A DNA stretch of 7,232 nucleotides from Eubacterium sp. (GTDB taxonomy: Bacteria; Bacillota; Clostridia; Oscillospirales; Acutalibacteraceae), in assembly GCA_017543415.1 (NCBI GenBank), contig JAFYGD010000029.1, positions 1 to 7,232 of the forward strand, given 5' to 3'. Below, one piece after another: positions 1 through 5,128 of the stretch. Both the position numbers and the translations under genes were made by a program. Position 1 is the first letter of the stretch; every line of letters starts with the position of its first letter. Under the pieces are notes generated by a model. That model was given only the letters and a program-made list of their open reading frames with translations. It did not search any database and had not been told where the DNA came from.

Positions 1-759
1 AATTACCAGATTAAAACCTCATTTACAAAGGGAAAATACGAAGGCGAGGCAAACGAAACCGAGAATACTGCATGCAAGTATATTCTTGCAAACGATTATA
101 AAGGAACTATCGGCGGTGATTCGCTTAACGGCGACAGCTGGGGCGCTTACGACAGGGATTACTATTATATGAAGGCGCCTGCGGCAGGTACTCTGACCGT
201 TACCTTTTCGCACAAAAAGAGAACCGGTATTTATAACTGGAGCGGCTGGTATGTGGATTTTTATAAGCACCATAACGGCGGAAATCTTTCGTTAACCAAG
301 GGCGCAATTTACCTTACAGATGCAAACAGCAAAAAGCTTTATTCAAGCACAACCGTTAAAAAGGGCAATACCTTTTATCTCAGCGTTCAGAGCACGCAGG
401 ATTATGCCCTTACGGGCGGAGATACATATACTGCCAGCGATATTGTTGGCGAGCCTTATACAATTTCAAGCACCTTCGTGCTTGCCGCAAAGCCTAAAAT
501 CACAGTTAAAACAACAAAGAGCTCCGTAACAATGAGCGCAAAAAAGCTGTCCGATGTTACGGGCTATGAAATTCAGATGAAGAGCGGCAAAAAGTTCAAG
601 AAAATTGCAACAACCAAGAAGGCTGCTCTCAAGTACACCAAAAAAGGCTTGAAGAAAAGCACAAAATACACCTTCAGGGTAAGGGCATACCTTAAAAAGG
701 ACGGAACAAAATATTACGGCAAATGGGTAACCGTTACCGCAAAAACCAAGGCAAGTTAA
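1..759 (+). CDS. Secreted surface protein, C-terminal part: PPC-like beta-sandwich plus Fn3-like domain (5' partial)
   Basis: The frame is open from the first base, so this is the last 252 residues of a longer protein; the ATG at 169 is internal. Residues 1-9 (NYQIKTSFT) look like the last strand of one beta-sandwich. Residues 13-70 (YEGEANET, then an A-rich turn, a Gly-rich loop, DRDYYYMKAPAAGTLTV) match the pattern of bacterial pre-peptidase C-terminal (PPC) domains, which ends near YTISSTFV (152-160). That ending resembles residues 1-9, so the upstream part probably holds more copies. Residues 163-250 form an Fn3-like domain (GYEIQMKSGKKFKKI, KYTFRVRAY, YYGKW), very rich in lysine. No sortase signal, dockerin or SLH domain occurs at the C-terminus. 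The next gene starts 12 nt after the stop and has a similar Fn3 tail, so the two are probably co-transcribed. The enzymatic or binding role lies off the window or is absent. The domain names are pattern recognition, not a profile search. Confidence 0.82.
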   Translation, partial: NYQIKTSFTKGKYEGEANETENTACKYILANDYKGTIGGDSLNGDSWGAYDRDYYYMKAPAAGTLTVTFSHKKRTGIYNWSGWYVDFYKHHNGGNLSLTKGAIYLTDANSKKLYSSTTVKKGNTFYLSVQSTQDYALTGGDTYTASDIVGEPYTISSTFVLAAKPKITVKTTKSSVTMSAKKLSDVTGYEIQMKSGKKFKKIATTKKAALKYTKKGLKKSTKYTFRVRAYLKKDGTKYYGKWVTVTAKTKAS

Positions 760-763
760 AGGA
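759..763 (+). promoter_or_regulatory. Ribosome binding site AAGGA that decides the start at 772
   Basis: AAGGA sits 8 nt before the ATG at 772 and overlaps the stop of the preceding gene. The alternative ATG at 763 would overlap this site and has no Shine-Dalgarno of its own. Position 772 is therefore preferred; it begins with a basic MKNKTKK signal-peptide n-region. Confidence 0.65.
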
Positions 764-771
764 TGGATAAT

Positions 772-1941
772 ATGAAAAACAAAACAAAAAAATCCCTGCT
801 TCTTTTTGCCGTAGGTATTATAACGCTGACGGTTTGTATTCTTTTCGGCGCGTTTACAGCACAGGCAAAAACCATAACGATTATTGACCCCGAGGATATG
901 AAAAATATCAACTGGGTTAACAAGGGCTTCGGCCCCGGCAACACCTATAAGCTCGGAGCGGATATGACCCTCGGCGAGCTTGACGATTCAACGGTTGCGC
1001 TGACAAAGGGTAATTTTGTAATTGACCTTAACGGCCATACTCTTCAGAACGCAACCCCTAACCTTACCGTAATCCATGTTGCGGGCGCAAATGTAACCAT
1101 CAAGGACAGCAAGGCTTCAAACAACAAGCCGAGCATACGCTCGTACGGCGCAGGAGCAATACAGATTACTTCGGGTACTTTAAGGATAAAAAACGGTAAT
1201 TATGTCGGCGTAAGCAACGGCTACAACAACCCGAGCGCGCTTCATGTAGGCGGCGGAACCTGCGTTGTTGAAGGCGGCTATTTCTACGGTGAGCATATCG
1301 GCGCAAACTGCTCATATCAGGGTAAGCTCTATATCAACGGCGGAATTTTCCGGACAGGCTATATGTTCGCTCTCGGAGATGCAACGGGCGGCGGAACCAT
1401 TAAAATTTCAAAGGCGGACTTCGTTTCGGGTACAACCACCTACGGCGGCAGATTTTCGCTCGGCGCTTACTGCGGCCAGAATTATTATAATTTCAATTCA
1501 TGGCTTGCAAAGGGCTCTTCGTTTTCGTACGCCTTTAATACGCTGTACTGGAATATGCAAAGCTCAATTTCGTACTATCCTACAATGAGCAACTTTTATG
1601 CAGTTGCGTATGATACGCCTAACCTTACTGTAACAAGCACCGTTAAGGCTCCCGCAAAAACAAGCATTAAAAAGCTTACCCCGGGAAGTAAAAGCCTTAA
1701 GGTTTCGTGGAAAAAGATAACCAAAAACGTTTCGGGCTATCAGGTTCAGCTTGCAACGAATAAAAAGTTTACCAAGGGCGTTAAAACTATTACCGTAAAG
1801 GGTAAAAAGAACACCGCAAAAACAGTTAAAAAGCTTAAATCAGGCAAAAAGTATTATGTAAGAGTAAGAACTTACAGAAACTTTAATAAATCAAAGCTCT
1901 GCTCAAAATGGAGCAAAGTAAAAACCAAAACCGTTAATTAA
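772..1941 (+). CDS. Secreted protein with beta-solenoid-like repeats and C-terminal Fn3-like domain
   Basis: The product has 389 residues counted from the ATG at 772 (392 if the ATG at 763 is used). A basic start (MKNKTKK), a hydrophobic stretch to about residue 28 and an AQA-K junction near residue 32 make a Sec signal peptide. Residues about 75-220 carry short irregular repeats ending in G-x-Y/F (LRIKNGNYVG, CVVEGGYFYG, LYINGGIFRTG, IKISKADFVSG), as in right-handed beta-helix or pectate-lyase-like solenoids. Such folds bind or cleave polysaccharides, but I see no catalytic residue set, so no enzyme activity is claimed. Residues about 292-389 are an Fn3-like domain (VSGYQVQLATNKKF, KKYYVRVRTY, CSKWSKVK), strongly lysine-rich. 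No LPXTG, SLH or dockerin is present. The gene follows the preceding surface gene by 12 nt, so an operon is likely. It ends just before a terminator hairpin. A secreted or wall-associated location is inferred. Confidence 0.85.
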   Translation: MKNKTKKSLLLFAVGIITLTVCILFGAFTAQAKTITIIDPEDMKNINWVNKGFGPGNTYKLGADMTLGELDDSTVALTKGNFVIDLNGHTLQNATPNLTVIHVAGANVTIKDSKASNNKPSIRSYGAGAIQITSGTLRIKNGNYVGVSNGYNNPSALHVGGGTCVVEGGYFYGEHIGANCSYQGKLYINGGIFRTGYMFALGDATGGGTIKISKADFVSGTTTYGGRFSLGAYCGQNYYNFNSWLAKGSSFSYAFNTLYWNMQSSISYYPTMSNFYAVAYDTPNLTVTSTVKAPAKTSIKKLTPGSKSLKVSWKKITKNVSGYQVQLATNKKFTKGVKTITVKGKKNTAKTVKKLKSGKKYYVRVRTYRNFNKSKLCSKWSKVKTKTVN

Positions 1942-1951
1942 AGTTAAATAA

Positions 1952-1985
1952 AAAAGTGACCGGCGATTATTCGTCGGTCACTTTT
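1952..1985. terminator. Bidirectional Rho-independent terminator between convergent genes
   Basis: The arms 1952-1966 and 1971-1985 pair over 15 bp with one G-T mismatch (G-U in the plus-strand RNA) around the loop TTAT. On the plus strand the stem runs into TTTTATTCTTT; on the minus strand it is followed by a run of six T. It can therefore stop the surface-protein operon and the opposing four-gene operon alike. The right arm encodes the last five residues (KVTDE) of the minus-strand gene, and that gene's TAA lies in the loop. Confidence 0.85.
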
Positions 1986-2470
1986 ATTCTTTCAATTATC
2001 GTTTTGGAAAGCAGGCCGGTAAGAAAGCCCGTCAGCAGTCCGGCAATAAGCAGAACAGGCAGGTAGTAAATAATTTTGTTTGTACCCATTAAAACCGCTG
2101 CCGCGCTGATTTGCCCTATGTTGTGCATTGTTCCGCCGATTATGCTGACGCCTATTACGGAAAGCCTTGTGTTTTTAACAAGCGCCATAACCGCAAAGCT
2201 TAAAATTCCTCCGCAAAGGCTGTAAATAAGGCTGTAAGTGTTGCCGAAGGTCAGTCCGGCAAGCAATATTCTTATAATCGCTATTGCAAACGCTTCGCCG
2301 GGTTTAAGCTTATATAGCGCAACCACAACAACAAGGTTTGCAAGCCCGAGCTTAACGCCCGGAACTCCTATATTCAGGGGCAAAAGGCTTTCAAGGTAGC
2401 TCAGCGTAAACGCAAGCGCAATCATTATGCCGAAAACCGCCGCCCGTTTTGCTTTTTTATTCTTTTTCAT
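1967..2470 (-). CDS. Gx transporter family membrane protein (Hpre_diP_synt_I; EetB-like)
   Basis: This 167-residue integral membrane protein has about six hydrophobic segments (roughly 11-29, 41-53, 58-73, 78-97, 103-128, 133-157) after a basic KKNKKAKR start. Family hallmarks are VPGVKLGLANL (36-46), GNTYSLIYSLCGG (76-88) and GGTMHNIGQISAAAV (112-126). The family was long named heptaprenyl diphosphate synthase component I, but it is a membrane protein with no prenyl-synthase DDxxD motif. In the Listeria-type flavin electron-transfer locus the corresponding protein is EetB, acting with EetA, and here the EetA-like gene lies directly upstream. A role in moving electrons or a cofactor across the cytoplasmic membrane is inferred from this context. 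The start follows the upstream stop by 2 nt and has its own GGAG (2478-2481) at 7-nt spacing. It is the last gene of the operon, and its 3' end lies inside the terminator hairpin. Confidence 0.85.
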   Translation of the reverse strand: MKKNKKAKRAAVFGIMIALAFTLSYLESLLPLNIGVPGVKLGLANLVVVVALYKLKPGEAFAIAIIRILLAGLTFGNTYSLIYSLCGGILSFAVMALVKNTRLSVIGVSIIGGTMHNIGQISAAAVLMGTNKIIYYLPVLLIAGLLTGFLTGLLSKTIIERIKVTDE

Positions 2471-2472
2471 AA

Positions 2473-2835
2473 CTAAACTCCGGCGTCAATTTCGCTGTCG
2501 GCATTTTTATCAACAACGGTAATAACAACCTTGTGGGGAAGGCAGATAATGCTCTCCCCGTTTTTATTTATTTTCCTGTGGTGAACGCAGATTTGGTTTT
2601 TACAGTCCGCTTCTGAAACATAGGCAAAGCCGTCCTTGATAACAAGGGTGTTAGTTCCGTTTTCGGTTTTTATTTCGTATTCGGTATCCTCGTTCAGCGG
2701 CAGGGTTTCAACAACCTTTTTGTCCGCTTCAATACGAACGTAAGCGCCGCTTTGGGGTATAAAATGCAAAGCCGCAAATAAAACGGCTGCGGCTGCAAGA
2801 ATTATTCCTATTACAATAAAATCATGTTTTTTCAT
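2473..2835 (-). CDS. NusG domain II-containing small membrane protein (EetA-like)
   Basis: This is a 120-residue protein with one N-terminal membrane segment (about 6-26) and an outward-facing domain that resembles NusG domain II. The family is not a transcription factor; the name reflects a fold-level match. The conserved core is ADCKNQICVHHRKI (76-89) followed by ICLPHKVVI (97-105), giving Cys78, Cys83 and Cys98 with His85, His86 and His101. Such Cys/His clusters could make a disulfide or bind a metal or redox cofactor, which is inference. EetA of flavin-based extracellular electron transfer loci belongs to this family and pairs with EetB. The ATG overlaps the stop of the ApbE gene in an ATGA arrangement (2832-2835). 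No Shine-Dalgarno is visible upstream, so translation is probably coupled to the flavin transferase. The C-terminal tail after residue 108 is acidic and looks variable. Confidence 0.85.
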   Translation of the reverse strand: MKKHDFIVIGIILAAAAVLFAALHFIPQSGAYVRIEADKKVVETLPLNEDTEYEIKTENGTNTLVIKDGFAYVSEADCKNQICVHHRKINKNGESIICLPHKVVITVVDKNADSEIDAGV

Positions 2836-3878
2836 AGCATTTTATACTGTTCAAAGCCCGACGAATAGCTGACGTTAAAGCTTTTGTCAACCCATACCGC
2901 CTCAACTCCGTCAAGGCCTTCAACAATTCTTTTGCCTTCGCTGAGCGGAATAATAAACAGCTGTGTTGAAAGCCTGTCCGCAAGGGCGGAATCCTTGCAT
3001 ATTACCGTAACGCCGGAAAAATATTCCGCGGGCATAAGCGTTTCGGGGTCTATTATGTGGCAGTAATTTTTGCCGTTATATGTGAAATATCGCTGGTAGT
3101 CGCCGCTTGTAACAACGCAAAGGTTTGTAAGGCTCAGCGCTTCAAGCGCGTCATTTTTTTCGCGGTCCGGGTTTTCAATCTGTATTGTCCATTTTGTTGA
3201 GCCGTCGCCCTTGTAACCGCGGGTTACAACGTTACCGCCGAGGTTGAGCATAAAGTCCTGCCATAAGCCGTTTTTCTCAATGAACTCGGCAAGCTTCTGC
3301 GCTGCAAAGCCCTTTGCAACCGCGCCTACGTCAAGCCTTAAAGCCTTGTCCTTAATGAAAACCGTGCTGTTTTTTTCGTCAATTACAAGGTCGTCAATAT
3401 CGGTGTGACCGCTTGCCTTTTCAAGCTCCGCCGTATCGGGCAGCTTTGCGCTTTCGGGGTTTTCAAGCGCCGCTTCGCGCGCGTTGTGCCATATTTCAAG
3501 CACCGCGCCGAGGCAGATGTTAACACTTCCGCCGCTGTCGTTATACGCCTGCTTCCCGTATTTCAGCAGCTCAATTATATCCTTTTCAACCTTTACGGGA
3601 GCCTTTGCCGCGGTTTTATTCAGCGTGCATAGGTTGTTAACGCCTTCGTGCTCATTGTAAATGTCAAACAGTCCGTCAAGGCGTTTCAGCTCGTTTTCAA
3701 CGGAATTCAGGCTGTTTTCAAAATCCGTCTTTTTGTTGTCATAGGCAATAACGGTTGTTATTGTGTCAAAAGCGTCTATGATGGTTTCGGAATAACGGAC
3801 CGGACGGTAAAATTCACCGCAGCCTGACAGCGTAAAAGCCAATATTAATCCAAGCAGAATACAAACAGTTCTTTTCAT
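2832..3878 (-). CDS. apbE: FAD:protein FMN transferase, lipoprotein (ApbE family)
   Basis: ApbE-family enzymes cut FAD and attach FMN covalently to a Ser/Thr of a target protein outside the cytoplasmic membrane, using Mg2+. The 348-residue length is normal for the family. The signal peptide ends in the lipobox LSGC (Cys20), so it is probably a membrane-anchored lipoprotein. Recognisable family motifs are FDTITTV (37-43), LFDIYNEHEGVNNLCTLN (70-87), SGGSVNICLGAVLEIWH (115-131), RLDVGAVAKGFAA (181-193), NLGGNV (212-217), SGDYQRYF (258-265), HIIDP (274-278) and ADRLSTQLF (300-308). D301 and T305 in the last motif correspond to the metal-binding positions of the family. The gene looks intact. Its ATG directly abuts the upstream TAA (TAAATG). 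The only GGAGG is 16 nt away, too far to be typical, so reinitiation after the DUF3048 gene is likely. No typical flavinylation acceptor motif (D-x-x-S/T-G-A-T) is visible in the proteins of this window. Confidence 0.93.
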   Translation of the reverse strand: MKRTVCILLGLILAFTLSGCGEFYRPVRYSETIIDAFDTITTVIAYDNKKTDFENSLNSVENELKRLDGLFDIYNEHEGVNNLCTLNKTAAKAPVKVEKDIIELLKYGKQAYNDSGGSVNICLGAVLEIWHNAREAALENPESAKLPDTAELEKASGHTDIDDLVIDEKNSTVFIKDKALRLDVGAVAKGFAAQKLAEFIEKNGLWQDFMLNLGGNVVTRGYKGDGSTKWTIQIENPDREKNDALEALSLTNLCVVTSGDYQRYFTYNGKNYCHIIDPETLMPAEYFSGVTVICKDSALADRLSTQLFIIPLSEGKRIVEGLDGVEAVWVDKSFNVSYSSGFEQYKML

Positions 3879-4937
3879 TTAGAAGGTAACGCTTCCTCCG
3901 TTGTTTGATGAGGCAAGGCCTATATAGGATTTGCCCTTGTTGATTTCTATGTCTTTGCCTTCTTTGTCCTTAAGCCAAAGCTTGCCGCCCTTGATTTTCC
4001 AGGTAAATGTTCTGTACTTGCCGTTGCTTGCATAGTATCCCTTCCCGTGGCCCTTTTTTGCAACAATGCTGTCGTAGTTAAGGTAGGTGGTTGAGGAGCC
4101 CTTGTAAGGAACGGTAATGTAAGTTGTTGCGTCCATAAGAATTATTACGTTTGTAAACGCAACGTCCGTGCGCCAGTCCTGAGTGTGGTATTTCCTATCC
4201 TTTTTGGAATAGGTAAACGCTCTTGTGTCCGTACGGGAGGAGAATTTGCAGTTAACCCTGTTCGCGTCCTTCGTGCCCGCAGGGGTTGGCGTCTGTGCAA
4301 AATTAAGCTTTGTAAAATTCTTGTCCCTGCGCTTTTTGCGGAATTTCTTTTCCTTGATAACCTGCGGTAAAAGCTCGCCGTGAATTATTCCCCTGTGTTC
4401 CGAGGAAACGCTGCGCGTGTAGTCCCTGCCGAAAAGCTTGCCGCCGCTCATACCGTCAATGTGGTCAACCTTGTGGCTGTCAAGGTAGCCGTAGCCGCCC
4501 TTGTAGCCGTGGTTGTTGTGGCTGCCTCCCCAGTGGACAAAGATGCTGTCAAAAAGCTCGCTGAAACAGACGTACGGCGGGCGCGCGGAGCGGATAGGAC
4601 CTACCTTTTCGGGTACCTTCGTGTAGTCTGCATAAAGCCAGAGCATACGGCTTATTCCGCCTTCAACCTCGCCTTCAACAATAATGTCGGAGGAGCCGAT
4701 TGCCCACTGCGGTCTTGCGGGGGAAAGGTTTTCAACAACTATTGCAACGGGACGCTTTCCTACTGCCTTGGGGTTGAATTTTTCCGAGCCCGTAAGCGGG
4801 TTGCCGAGGAAGGGCGGTTCGGTTGTCGTTTCGGTAACGGTTGTGGGTGCCGTTGTTGTGGGTTCCTCCTTTTTTGCACAGCCGAAAAAGGCTGAAATAA
4901 GTACAATTGTCAAAAAAAGTGCAAAAATTCTTTTCAT
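3879..4937 (-). CDS. DUF3048 domain-containing lipoprotein (YerB family)
   Basis: This 352-residue lipoprotein belongs to the family of Bacillus subtilis YerB, whose function is not known. The signal peptide ends in AFFGC, with Cys20 as the lipidation site, followed by a Thr/Pro/Glu linker (about 25-42) that would lift the domain off the membrane. The N-terminal DUF3048 domain carries the hallmarks RPVAIVVENLSPARPQWAI (62-80), VGPIRSARPPYVCFSELFDS (112-131) and FVHWGGSHNNHG (133-144). The C-terminal domain has GKGYYASNGKYRTFTWKI (298-315) and EINKGKSYIGL (331-341). The ATG is supported by TGAGG (4946-4950) at 8-nt spacing and by a promoter just upstream. It is the first gene of a four-gene operon with apbE and the EetA/EetB-like genes, with zero spacing to apbE. 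That context hints at a role linked to extracytosolic flavoproteins, but chance operon membership is possible. Confidence 0.92.
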   Translation of the reverse strand: MKRIFALFLTIVLISAFFGCAKKEEPTTTAPTTVTETTTEPPFLGNPLTGSEKFNPKAVGKRPVAIVVENLSPARPQWAIGSSDIIVEGEVEGGISRMLWLYADYTKVPEKVGPIRSARPPYVCFSELFDSIFVHWGGSHNNHGYKGGYGYLDSHKVDHIDGMSGGKLFGRDYTRSVSSEHRGIIHGELLPQVIKEKKFRKKRRDKNFTKLNFAQTPTPAGTKDANRVNCKFSSRTDTRAFTYSKKDRKYHTQDWRTDVAFTNVIILMDATTYITVPYKGSSTTYLNYDSIVAKKGHGKGYYASNGKYRTFTWKIKGGKLWLKDKEGKDIEINKGKSYIGLASSNNGGSVTF

Positions 4938-4973
4938 CGCGGTTGCCTCAATATCTGTTGATAATATAAATCT

Positions 4974-5002
4974 ACTATACCATATATAGTTTTTTATTTC
5001 AA
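4974..5002 (-). promoter_or_regulatory. SigA-type promoter for the DUF3048-apbE-eetA-eetB-like operon
   Basis: On the minus strand the -35 is TTGAAA (4997-5002) and the -10 is TATAGT (4974-4979), separated by exactly 17 nt. A TG one base before the -10 makes it an extended -10. The predicted start of transcription is near 4967, giving a leader of about 30 nt that contains the TGAGG ribosome site. No terminator-like hairpin or riboswitch fits in so short a leader. Confidence 0.75.
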
Positions 5003-5050
5003 TATTTAAAGTTTAAAACCTCTTTTGTAATTTTTGTATTAATAGAAATA

Positions 5051-5092
5051 TGTTGCTTATTACAACAAAATATGCTAAAATAAGCTGTTGTA
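5051..5092. promoter_or_regulatory. Possible operator: TGTTG/CAACA repeats around the plus-strand promoter
   Basis: TACAACA (5061-5067) and TGTTGTA (5086-5092) are exact inverted repeats that flank the -10 box. A further TGTTG (5051-5055), overlapping the -35, forms a second inverted pair with CAACA (5063-5067). The placement over -35, -10 and the expected start site is what a repressor site would show. The arms are short and AT-rich, so chance is possible and no regulator is identified. Confidence 0.35.
5053..5081 (+). promoter_or_regulatory. SigA-type promoter for the 650-residue membrane protein gene
   Basis: The -35 is TTGCTT (5053-5058) and the -10 is TAAAAT (5076-5081), with a 17-nt spacer and an extended -10 TG at 5073-5074. 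Transcription would start near 5088, leaving a leader of about 40 nt. It diverges from the minus-strand operon promoter; the two -35 boxes are 50 bp apart. Confidence 0.65.
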
Positions 5093-5114
5093 TTATAAAT
5101 ATTAGTATATTTAG

Positions 5115-5124
5115 AAGGAGGTGA
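5115..5124 (+). promoter_or_regulatory. Near-perfect Shine-Dalgarno that fixes a TTG start
   Basis: AAGGAGGTGA matches the 3' end of 16S rRNA along its full length. Its GGAGG ends 7 nt before the TTG at 5129. No ATG lies in frame nearby, and the GTG at 5122 is in another frame, so TTG is the start. A maximal ribosome site with a weak start codon is a common compensating pair in Firmicutes. Confidence 0.85.
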
Positions 5125-5128
5125 CGGC

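Noticed and set aside
763..771. ATG at 763 as start of the solenoid protein
   Set aside because: It would overlap the only Shine-Dalgarno; ATG 772 has correct spacing and gives a better signal peptide start.
1967..2470. Heptaprenyl diphosphate synthase subunit I as an enzymatic call
   Set aside because: The protein is nearly all membrane helices and has no DDxxD prenyl-synthase motif. The old family name is misleading, and the neighbours point to electron transfer.
2473..2835. Transcription elongation factor NusG
   Set aside because: It has only the domain II-like part, a membrane anchor and a Cys/His cluster, and lacks the NGN domain.
4380..4895. Plus-strand open frame of 171 codons
   Set aside because: It lies wholly antisense to the DUF3048 gene, which has strong family motifs. 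Its Val/Ala/Cys-rich translation and lack of a ribosome site mark it as a shadow frame.
4938..5128. Small RNA, riboswitch or CRISPR in the divergent gap
   Set aside because: Apart from the two promoters, ribosome sites and the short inverted repeat, the AT-rich gap shows no conserved structured element or spaced repeats.
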